Source: Antedon mediterranea
Taxonomy: Eukaryota > Echinodermata > Crinoidea > Comatulida > Antedonidae
DNA length: 64,000 nt
Assembly: GCF_964355755.1 (NCBI RefSeq)
Contig: NC_092677.1
Location: 14,406,601-14,470,600, forward strand
Reading direction: 5' to 3'
Positions within the stretch are counted from its first letter, which is position 1, and every line of letters begins with the position of its first letter. The notes below the pieces were generated by a model. It saw only the letters and a program-made list of their open reading frames with translations. It did not search any database and was not told where the DNA came from. The position numbers and the translations under genes were made by a program. This document shows positions 12,051 to 21,750 of this stretch, in pieces.

Positions 12051-12298
12051 TAAAGATGTATTGTCCCCTGAAAAAATAGTTAAATGTTTTTGTTGAATAT
12101 TCCATTTTAATATTCACTTTAAATTGAAAGAAAAAAAAAAGGTAAAATCGACTGGTTGATTTTAACCGTTTATTTTGTCATTTTATAAGTGAAACATTAT
12201 TTTATTTTTTTTTTCTACAGAAGTTATTAACTTTATTAAAACGGCGAAATGGCCCTATTTTTTTTTTTCATTGTTTTTAGGGGACAATACATCTTTAA
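12051..12298. mobile_element. MITE, TTAAAGATGTATTGTCC family
   Basis: The inverted ends are TAAAGATGTATTGTCCCCTG and the reverse complement of GGGGACAATACATCTTTAA; the interior is AT-rich and has no frame. Relatives lie at 5853-6128, 26961-27308, 48689-49242 and 63538-63714, and a left end at about 7975-8020. Confidence 0.8.
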
Positions 12299-13639
12299 CA
12301 TCTCGAGTTATTTTATCTTCAATATGTAACTAAATGTTAATTAACACGCCCTCTGTCGGTCGTCAAATTTTGGCAAGTTTTATAATTTTGGTTAATGATG
12401 CATTCCTTAGCCTTTGGTTCACACATCTCATCCCTTCTATTGTTCTTAGCCTTTTATAAGGCCTACCTCTAATCCTACGTCACAAACCATTTCACACCTT
12501 TTCAAAGCAGACGCATTATCTCTTTATGTTTTGTAATTATAATCACAGTAGAAGAACTTTAAGTAGCTGTCTATATCATAAGTTGACATTTGCATTTCTT
12601 CTACTCTCTATTTATTCTTTATATTATTTAAAAAACTAAAATGTAAAAATAAAATATATAGTCTAGAATGTACAATCAAAGGAAATGAACCCCGATCAAA
12701 GTATTGATATTAACGTAAATTCTTTGATTACCTGACACGTCTGGGCTGACAGTAATAATGTCTATCTTATCATCAGGTTGTTCCCAATATTGCTTTTATT
12801 GAATTTTGACCTTTCTTGGCCTGAAAAGGTATGTTTTAGAAGAGTTTTGGGGTTTTGGGGATAGTTCGATATTGAGAGAGTTGACTTAATAATAAGAATA
12901 TTAATTCGTTTACCCATGTGCGTTACGGTACACCAGAATATAAGCCCTACTTATACACACACAACATAGTTAGGTCCAAAAGTGGAATAATCATACTATT
13001 TCTAGTTGTATCCCGATAATAATGTAATCTAGTATTTACTGTTAAACTAACCTTTTATAATACTGATCTAATGTAAATTGACAGCCGTTTCTTTGTACCG
13101 TATCTGACTGTAGTTGTATAGTCTTATCCTATTATTCAACAGAGATTATTACTATAAAATATAACCTAATGTTTTCTTAAAACTACTGTTACATTACCTT
13201 TATTATAGTAACTTGCCAGTAAGGTCTGTTCTAGTAGAAATTGTTTCAACCTCTAGGTAAAAGCTAGGTTATCCCTTCAAACTGTTAACTGTAAAAATGT
13301 AACATTCCACTGTGTATAACTGTACTTCAGACGAACACAAATTCTTACCAGCCATTGTCAAGTGAATGAGGTTTCGGTACAAATTCGTTCTATATAAAAG
13401 GCAAGCAATCGTTTACAGTTTACAGTATATTGTTTGATGAATGGTTCCACATGGGTAATTTTCAAAGAAAGCATTATTCTGTATGAAGCAATCAAACACG
13501 CGACCTGTAATAGTAGGCATGTTAAGGTGCATATTTTAGGCAAATCCTTCAAATTGTGATAATATTTTGAAACTTTGCACAGTTATTCATTAGGGTGTCA
13601 AAAACATGAAATGGAAGGGTTGCACAAAATTTGGTCAGG

Positions 13640-14290
13640 GAAAAGCCGCCATTTTGGATTTCAAAATGGCGGACCCCAAATTTTCACTTTTCAGGTATAT
13701 CTCTGCTAAAAAGGCACCTAGAGTTCTGATTTTAGGTGCAAATTATATGGTAGTGGGGTCACCAAACATATTGGTATAACTAAGATTTTGATTGCATGGC
13801 GGCCATGTTTGATTTCAAAATGGCGGACCCCAAATTTTCACTTTTCAGGTATATCTCTGCTAAAAAGGCACCTAGAGTTCTGATTTTAGGTGCAAATTAT
13901 ATGGTAGTGGGGTCACCAAACATATTGGTATAACTAACATTTTGATTGCATGGCGGCCATGTTGGATTTCAAAATGGCGGACTTCAAATTTTCACTTTTC
14001 AGGTATATCTCTGCTAAAAAGGCACCTAGAGTTCTGATTTTAGGTGCAAATTATATGGTAATGGGGTCACCAAACATATTAGTATAACTAACATTTTGAT
14101 TGCATGGTGGCCATCTTGGATTTCAAAATGGCGGACCCCAAATTTTCACTTTTCATGTATATCTCTGCTAAAAAGGTACACAGAGTTCTGATTTTAGGTG
14201 CAAATTATATGGTAATGGGTCACCAAACATATTGGTATAACGTCTTTGATTGCATTGCCACCGGCGGCCATTTTGAACGTAGCTCAAACT
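13640..14290 (+). repeat. 154-bp tandem repeats, left arm (four units)
   Basis: GATTTCAAAATGGCGG recurs at about 13657, 13811, 13965 and 14119, a 154-base period. Each unit holds CTCTGCTAAAAAGGCACC, TTTTAGGTGCAAATTATATG and GGGGTCACCAAACATATT. CAAAATGGCGG and the opposed GGCGGCCAT in each unit resemble YY1 sites. The plus-strand frame at 14104-14502 is a by-product of the repeat. Confidence 0.9.
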
Positions 14291-14347
14291 GTACTGGCTT
14301 TACACTATTTGTTTATGTTTATAGTTACATGCATTTAACATGGACAC

Positions 14348-15298
14348 TTATTGTAGGTCACATTTTCCCTGGCAACCACACAGCTCTGTACATCGTAAAT
14401 CACTCTTTCTGCATTTACAGCGTCCAAGATCACAGTCGGTGTGTCCACAGCGAATTAAAACCTTTGACATCTGAAAGTTCCAGCAATGAACTGTTTCACT
14501 AACATCCCCTACAGACAATGGAGTGTGGAGCACTGTGGCGCAGTTGTTAGAGCATTGGACTTGCAATCAAGAGGTTGCTGGTTCAAGCCCGGTCGGTCAC
14601 TGCAGTGTTGAGTCCTTAAGCAAGATTCTTTATCCACATTGTTCCTCCCCACCCAGATGATAGAAATGGGTACCGGTATGTAAAAAGTACTGGGAAGGTA
14701 AATCAGACTCGTTTGTGCGGGAGGAGTGGCGTACCCCCACAAACTTACACACTTAGTGGAGTCTGGCTCAAACGCTAAAGAAATGGAGATGGGCACCACG
14801 GCCATTATCATTAGCTTAGGTCTCGACACTTTACCTTACAGACAATGACATCCTATCGAAAACTGAAGTCATTCATGGCATCTTTTTCCAAGTCTCGTTA
14901 AATGTAGCTTTACCTTTTCCTTGAACAGATGAAGTTGTATCACAACCGCTAAAGGAATGAAAGAACAAGTAAGCGGCTGATGCTTGTGGTCCAAGAGAAG
15001 AAACAATCTTGTGTATTGGGATGTGCTTCCCCACTCCAAACTCGATCCAAAGCTCGTGGATCCTAGGTATTCTGTGGAAAGCTGACAATGCAATAACAAT
15101 AACATCACTGTCTACAGTCTTGACAAGAATACGCGGAAAAATTTCAGCGGCATGTTTAACATGAACAAACATACATTCATCTGCCTCTATGTTACGTGGC
15201 ATCAGCAGTTGTATATTTACAGACTGGTTTGTTGCAGCTCTTTCTCCTAGAGACCCTACAAACATTCCGTGATTTGTGTCAACTTCGATTAGTGACAC
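14348..15298 (-). pseudogene. Mobile-element protein, left-arm copy (broken)
   Basis: This minus-strand frame (14873-15298) matches a protein family seen in repeats of many invertebrate genomes: EADECMFVHVKHAA, the acidic core VKTVDSDVIVIA, ELWIEFGVGKHIPIH, FHSFSGCDTTSSV, and a Cys-rich tail CKCRKSDLRCTELCGCQG near 14370. The core looks PIN-nuclease-like, which is inference. The copy lacks the N-terminal part, is interrupted by a SINE, and has lost roughly 250 bases that the right arm keeps between VSET and NFQM. Confidence 0.7.
14521..14836 (+). mobile_element. tRNA-derived SINE with 11-bp target duplication
   Basis: The insert is flanked by perfect TACAGACAATG direct repeats (14510-14520 and 14837-14847). 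Its head is tRNA-like: A box TGGCGCAGTTGTTAGAGC and B box GGTTCAAGCCC. A 230-base body follows. It splits the left-arm protein copy, so it arrived after that copy. Confidence 0.9.
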
Positions 15299-16343
15299 GA
15301 CTAGATTTGTTTTTCGATAGATACTTTAATGACAGTTTAAAGTCTGGTACGCGTTCAAGCCGCGTTTCTGGTGTAAGGAGGGTCGTTAAAGCCAGCGGGA
15401 GCATGCCCAACAATTGGACCACATTTTTTAGATTTAATTACAACAAATCGGAGTGGTTTTCATTTATTGTAACTGAAGTAGTAGAGAACATTGGCACAAA
15501 TCACGGAATGTTTGTAGGGTCTTTGGGAGACAGAGCTGTAACAAACCAGTAAATATACAATCGCTGATGCCATGTAACATAGAAGAGGCAGATGAACGTA
15601 TGTTTGTTCACGTTAAACTTGCCGCTGAAATTTTCCACGCATTGTCAAGACTGTAAACAGTGATGTTGTTGTCAGCTTTCCACAAAATACCTGGCATCCA
15701 CGAGCTTCTGATCGAGTTTGGAGTGGGGAAGCACTTGAAGTACATCCCAATACACGAGATTGCTTCTTCTCTTGGATCACAAGCATCAGCCGCTTACTTG
15801 TTCTTTCATACCATTAGCGGTTGTGATAGAACTTCATCTGTTTAAGGAAAAGGTAAAGATACATTTAACGAGACTTTGAAAAAGATGCCATGTGTGACTC
15901 CAGTTTTTGAGAGGATGTCATTGTCTGTAGGGCATGTTAGTGAAACAGACACAGATTATCTAGAACAGTTTGTTGTAACTATGTCTACTGCAGAACATTT
16001 AATGATGCAATACGATATCTTTTTACAACAAGAGAAAGACTATTGAAAATATCCCCCAACATCTGCGGCATTAAGAGAACATGTGAAACGGAAGCCAGGA
16101 AGTGGTACGACTGTCTAGATGCATTCAGGGTTGAACAGGACCCAGCGAACTGGGGATAGAGGAAGGACGGCAACAAATTTAGTACAGCTTGGAGTTCATT
16201 GCTTGGAGAACTTTCAGATGTCACAAAGGTTTTAATTCGCTTTGGACACACCGACTGTGATCTTGGATGCTGTAAATGCAGAAAGAGTGATTTACGATGT
16301 ACAGAGCTGTGTGGTTGCCAGGGAAAATGTGACCTACAATAAG
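15290..16343 (+). pseudogene. Mobile-element protein, right-arm copy (broken)
   Basis: This is the fuller copy of the same family on the plus strand. It starts with RLDLFFDRYFNDSLKSGTR and NWTTFFRFNYNKSEWFSF, then MFVGSLGDRAVTNQ, the acidic core, IEFGVGKHLKYIPIHEIASS, FHTISGCDRTSSV and a Cys-rich end. In-frame stops and shifts at about 15550, 15650, 15845 and 16045 show it is dead. Function of the family is not known to me. Confidence 0.7.
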
Positions 16344-16399
16344 TGTCCGTGTTAAATGCATGTAATTATGAACATAAACAAACAGTGTAAAGCCAGTAC

Positions 16400-17200
16400 G
16401 GGTTGAGCTACATTCAAAATGGCCGCCATGTAATCAATGACGTTTTACTAATATGTTTGTTGACCTCAATACTATAATTATTATACTTTGTACCTAAAAT
16501 TATAACTGTAGTTTCCGTACTGAAACATTTTGAGTTCGCCATTTTGAAATTCAAAATGACCGCCATGCAATAAAAATGTCAGTTAAATACCAATATGTTT
16601 GGTGACCCCATTAACATATAATTTGCACCTAAAATCAAAACTCTAGGTGCCTTTTTAGCAGAGATATACCTGAAAAATGGAAATTTGAAATCCGCCATTT
16701 TGAAATCCAACATGGCCGCCATGGAATCAAAATGTTAGTTATACCAGTATGTTTGGTGACCCCACTACCATATAATTTGCACCTAAAATCAAAACTCTAG
16801 GTGCCTTTTTAGCAGAGATATACCTGAAAAATGGAAATTTGAAATCCGCCATTTTGAAATCCAACATGGCCGCCATGGAATCAAAATGTTAGTTATACCA
16901 GTATGTTTGGTGACCCCACTACCATATAATTTGCACCTAAAATCAGAACTTTAGGTGCCTCTTTAGCAGAGAAATACCTAAAAAGTGAAAATTTGAAGTC
17001 CGCCATTTTGAAATCCAAAATGGCTGCCATGCAATTAAAATGTTAGTTATACCAATATGTTTGGTGACCCCATTACCATATAATTTGCACCTAAATTCAG
17101 AACTCTAGGTGCCTATTTAGCAGAGATATACCTGAAAAGTGAACAATTTGGGTCCGCCATTTTGAAATCCAAAATGGCGGCTTTCCCCTGACCAAATTTT
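16400..17200 (-). repeat. 154-bp tandem repeats, right arm (five units)
   Basis: CCGCCATTTTGAAATCC or close variants recur at about 16540, 16695, 16848, 17000 and 17155. They are reverse complements of the left-arm units. The paired CCGCCATTTTG/GGCCGCCATG motifs in each unit face each other across about ten bases. Confidence 0.88.
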
Positions 17201-18210
17201 GTGCAACTCTTCTATTTCATATTTTTGACACCCTAATGAATAACTGTGCAAAGTTTCAGAATGTTATCACAATTTGAAGGATTGGGTCACTTAACAGGCC
17301 TACTATAAGGGGTTTTTGATAATGAGGGTGAGATTTTTTAGCAGTCACGCTAAAGAAAAATGATTAATTATGTTTTCTCTCTTCCCTACCTATACCTAGT
17401 TCATTTTCACTAATATTCGACACTAAAAATAAATTCTGTGAAGTCATTCACATTCGGTACCGTATCAAAAATGTTAAACACATAACATTTAATGATTGAA
17501 TTTGTTTTCGAGGAAATTTCATACTAAATTAAACACAATAATTATAGAAATAGAGTAGGATAATAAGCTGTTATAGGTGGTCTAAGCAACTCCCTGGTCT
17601 TGCTTATGTGAAAAAATATAATATGGAAATGTGGAGAAACACACTAACTCAATCATTTATTAGATCTATCTATTTTTTAAATGTAGGTTTATTGTTAGGA
17701 GGTACGGAAGCTTGAATCATAGAGATGTAAATGTACCTCCATGCTTGAATGGGTACCTAAGTATAGTATTATACCAGGGAGACAACTCTCTGATTATATA
17801 TACTGTACTATGTGTGCTAATACTACTAATAGCAAAATGTATTGGATAATAATATAATAAGTACTGTCTACAGTGTATTATTTACCTCAAGGCCAAATAG
17901 CGTAAGTATAATAGAACTAAAATGTTAATATGAGAAGGTGCTTCAGCTATTATGTGTACTTAATGGGTGAAACGAGTACCATATTTAAGTATAATGTTGA
18001 TGGTATTTGTATTGATCAGAAAAAACCTTTTAATATGAACAATTAAGGTTTGTTTCCTTGAGGACAATGATTTGACTAAACAAAAAGCACTGGATCATCC
18101 GTACCGTCAACTCACTTGCGTTGCGCCTAGAGAAACAAGGAATATAAAATGTAATAATTTTAAAAACGAATAACTGTATAATGGTCTTCATCATCCAGGG
18201 AAGGTAAAAA

Positions 18211-18590
18211 ATAAGTGAAATACCTGGTTCAAATTTGCAATACTGTATTGTACACACATAGAACTACAATGATTCCTGAAACCATATACTGGCCACAAAC
18301 AATTTAAATGTGTAGGCCTATTTATCAAGACATCTTACTAGTATTTCAGTATTTTTTCACACATAACTTAAAAACAGGTTTGTATGGAAACAAAAGTTTA
18401 TTAATCGTTGTAGCAGGGCCCATGAGGATAACATATTGTGTACGACTGCATTCTGAAGGAGAAAGGGTTTGGAGGCACGGATAGGTAAAACTTACCACTG
18501 TTTTGGGGTTCTTTTACATGCTTAGAACCATGGGTTTACGTATGTCTTTATAGACCCGAGACGCAGAAAGGCAAATTTCATATACTGTTT
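18211..18590 (-). promoter_or_regulatory. Duplicated promoter block, copy 2
   Basis: Same order as copy 1: shared intronic sequence, donor CAGTG|GTAAGT (exon end 18496), then TCTATAAAGAC about 50 bases upstream on the minus strand. No coding exon follows before the inverted-repeat element. It could be an orphan, or an alternative distal first exon for sialyltransferase A spliced across about 7.8 kb. Confidence 0.5.
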
Positions 18591-19417
18591 TCATAGTTTT
18601 TGCAAAAACAGTATTTTGTCAGTAGGACAAATATCTTTCTCAGTAGATTAGGCTAGTTGGCAAATTGTTTGCAAAACATTTAGCCTACCAATTACTTGCT
18701 ATTTTTGAATGATTTTTAAAAATAAATTAATTATCATTTATTAATTATGGGATTCATAATTTTGGAATCAAATTCAACAAACAAACGATTTTATATACGT
18801 ACCTCTGGTCCAACCGCGTAATTAAAGCTCTTTAGTTTGGATAAAAATGTGTGAATTTAATTGATTCATTCCGCTCATTATTATCATATTTTATTATGGT
18901 TTTTTTTATATGCGACAAGCAAAGACAATTTTCGAACCAGAGTGCTTGAGGAAATAAAATAATTTAATTTTATTGAATAAATAAATAAATTTAGTTAGGG
19001 AATAATCATACAGGCATTGCATTCAAATCCAACCGATGATGGTATGGTAGTAGTAGGCCTATTACTGGAAAGTCGAAGATAAATGTGTGTAGTTATAATT
19101 AATCACAACTTTATTGAAAACATCTGATAGTCGGTATACAAACAAAACCCTTTTAGATTTAGGGTGTGTTGTCTGGGATTATTTATGTTTTTTAAAGTTT
19201 GAGTAAACCTACCCGGACACGCACCTAATTCGGTAAGAGTTTAATAAGAATTTACGTTCATATATTGGCTCTATGACAATTATACGCATGGTGGAATTAG
19301 TTTTAGTAATGGCGCTTGTAGTTTTAAAAATAGTTTTTTTCAATTACATAACTTAGCATTATTAGGCTGGAAACGTATGCCTTGGCAGATTGAGATTTTA
19401 CTGACTTTATGATATTC

Positions 19418-19520
19418 ATTCAGTAATAATAATAATAATAATAATAAGATTTTTATAGCGCACATACCACTCCAGAGTGCTCAAGGCGCATTTAAAAATA
19501 AAAAAGAAATAAATCATACA
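19418..19520 (-). mobile_element. LINE 3' tail with AAT microsatellite
   Basis: Read on the minus strand, GCGCCTTGAGCACTCTGG and GTGCGCTATAAAAATCTT run into (ATT)n. This is the usual form of a truncated CR1/L2-type 3' end. No coding sequence remains. Confidence 0.5.
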
Positions 19521-19643
19521 GTAGGCTTGCACCTACACACTTGGACCACCATGCTTGGACGCAACACAACGACACGTAGCGTGACGAAAAGCAGTCCACA
19601 ATCACATCCTATCACCTCAATAATGATTACTTACGGCGTTGAA

Positions 19644-19806
19644 GCGTGGTTCCCACTAGCGACGCAACGCAAGGACGCAACGCAAGTGAATTGACCAATC
19701 ACAAGCGATGGCTTATTCGCTTTTGATTGCTAACTGTCTATAACTTCGCTTGTCATTGGTTAAAACGCTTGCGTTGCGTTTACGTCCTTGCTAGTGGGAA
19801 CCAAGC
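19644..19806. mobile_element. MITE with GCGTGGTTCCCA ends
   Basis: The inverted ends are GCGTGGTTCCCACTAGCGAC and the reverse complement of CTAGTGGGAACCAAGC. TTGAA occurs on both sides (19639-19643 and 19807-19811). A second, half-length copy begins at 19812 directly after the right TTGAA. Confidence 0.75.
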
Positions 19807-21084
19807 TTGAAGCGTGGTTCCCAATTAGCGACGCAACACAAGGACGTAACGCAATGCAAGTTAATTGACCAATCACAAGCGATGGCTTATTCGCTTGTGA
19901 AAGTAAATGCTAAATCGACTCGTGTTACATGCTTCTTGACCATGGAGTAAGTTGTGAATCTTGTCAGTGGCTTATGCAGCAGTTTTATACTAAGTACATA
20001 CAGTACTTATAAGAAATAATGCTAATTTGAAGTTCAACTTTATCCATAAAGGCCCAGATAACAACGCATAGTTCATCTTTTTTCGTTTCGTGCATTTATA
20101 ACAGAACTACAAATATGCAGTAAAGTACAAGCAAGTGTTTTCAAACAATTTAGGATGTTTATATAAAGTGAACGTAGTCTATACTTCAGAACACGAGCCA
20201 CTTAATATGTTTGAGTTTAAATAACACTTTTAGAAAAGACAAAAATGTTTGAGCATTTTTGCCACACGAACAGATTATAGTTATCAATGTTGGTGATCTG
20301 TTGATTGCTGGACAGCAAATAGGGCGTAACCATCCATGTTGTCAAACCAATTGATGGTGTTATTTTTGCTTCCGTTAACCATGGTAATGGACACAAATAG
20401 TTTAAGAACCACCACGTGGTGTGTAGAAATACGCAGTTGTTCTGATTGCTGTCTGATTCACGCAAGTTACGCATCTGCAATAAAGAGCGGCCGCGACTCA
20501 TGACGATTGCACTTTCGATGCCGTCGTGTGTGACAGGTCACCAGTATCCATCCTGTCATTGGTGTAATATTTGGCAGCATGGAGCAAACTATAATAATAG
20601 ACAATGCAAACGCCATCGAATTTAAAGAACCAGAATACAATGAAATAATAATGAACGACTTAAAGAAATCTCCTTAGGCCTATAATAAAAATCGCAATTT
20701 GGTTTAACATTAAAACAATTACCTAATTCTCAGCGCCTACAATATTTCCCCAGTATTATAGGATATTTTAATATAAATGGTAACCTTTTTTAAATAGCGG
20801 CCGACACCCGTGGTGCATACAAAAAACACATTGGTTTGTTTTTTCTCTCTTCTCATGTTCATGAAATATAGCCAAAAAAATGAACATTGGCTTGGCTATT
20901 GAATCAAAAACGTAAGTGCAAAGAAGTGATTTGACCAATTACAAGCGATGGATTATTCGATCTGTTACTCGTCACATTGGTAATTGTTTTTTATTTCATA
21001 CGCATCCAACAGCGAGCGACTCGCCAATTACAGGATGGATAAACTATTTAATACTTTATCATGCTTATAAACTAAGTCTCATTT

Positions 21085-21190
21085 GAGGCTTAGTGAGTGG
21101 AGTTGAAAGAGTCGTGAGTTACAACGGATTGAACCCCGGACCTTAGGATTGGAAGGCAAGCACGTTAACCACCAAGCTACACTTCACTAC
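21085..21190 (-). mobile_element. tRNA-Gly-like SINE fragment
   Basis: Read on the minus strand, TAGCTTGGTGGTTAACGTGC (A box), a loop with TCC in the anticodon position, and GGGGTTCAATCC (B box) resemble tRNA-Gly. The acceptor ends do not pair. A second, more decayed copy is at 39800-39910. Confidence 0.6.
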
Positions 21191-21437
21191 TTTTGCGTTA
21201 TGTCTTTGCATTGCGTCTTTAGTGACGCCAAACACAAATTGGTTTTCAATGCAGTCACGAGCCTCGTGTTGCCCAAAAGTCGTAACTGACCAATCAAATA
21301 CCAAGTATACACTTGGGGTGTAGTTGATTCAAAATCACTATTGCATTGTAACTTTCTCATAGGTGTAAATAAGTAGGCTTAATCTAGACAAAAATACTGG
21401 TTATTATGGTTTTATTATGTGTTGGATATTACATATT

Positions 21438-21750
21438 TTAATGTTTATGGAACCGTTTAAACTTTCGATTACGAGCTACATATTTTTCAATTTTTGGGCA
21501 TGCTGTTGTAACTAGTCTTATTACTCGCTTTTCTTGAAGATCTTGTAGTATTTGATATTCATTCGGTATATTATGCCCTATCACAAAATCACCTATTTTG
21601 ATGCTCGAGTAATAGTTATATGTTAGTCTGGTGCCATCTGTTGCCTTGCTAAACGGGTAGAAACCGTACAAGGATATTCTTTTACAAATTGTGGAAGCTA
21701 AAGAGTACACGAATAAGCCGGATGAAGGATAGCTAGTTGTGTTCCATAAT
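21438..21750 (-). CDS. Sialyltransferase B last exon
   Basis: Acceptor TTTCTTGCAG precedes it. It encodes motif S (PSSGLFVYSLA ... LYGFYPF), the altered motif III NYYS, the H-x4-E of motif VS, C310 and a basic tail ending RFHKH. The NTT sequon two residues into the exon is not in A. Confidence 0.88.

Larger units (their letters stand above)
13511..17305. mobile_element. 3.8-kb large inverted-repeat DNA element
   Basis: Two arms of about 1.8 kb are reverse complements of each other. The left arm starts TAGTAGGCATGTTAAG (13511) and the right arm ends CTTAACAGGCCTACTA (17305). TAA flanks both ends (13508-13510 and 17306-17308), consistent with the three-base TWA target duplication of PIF/Harbinger elements, though three bases could match by chance. 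From the outside in, each arm has a unique end, four or five 154-base repeats, then a copy of a mobile-element protein gene. Only the right arm keeps the 5' part of that gene (about 15300-15480). The arms differ by indels and substitutions, so the structure is old. Confidence 0.8.
17309..21437. other. Intergenic, repeat relics
   Basis: No gene is supported here. The stretch holds promoter-block copy 2 (18211-18590), a LINE-like 3' tail (19418-19520), MITEs at 19644-19905 with a decayed relative near 20900-21000, and a tRNA-derived SINE (21085-21190). The 94-codon minus frame at 20217-20501 has no recognisable features. Confidence 0.6.

Noticed and set aside
14532-14600. Functional tRNA gene
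   Set aside because: It has A and B boxes but belongs to a longer SINE with a target duplication; the acceptor stem does not pair.
13640-17200. CRISPR-like array: regular repeats with spacers
   Set aside because: The 154-base units are whole tandem repeats without unique spacers, and the genome is animal.
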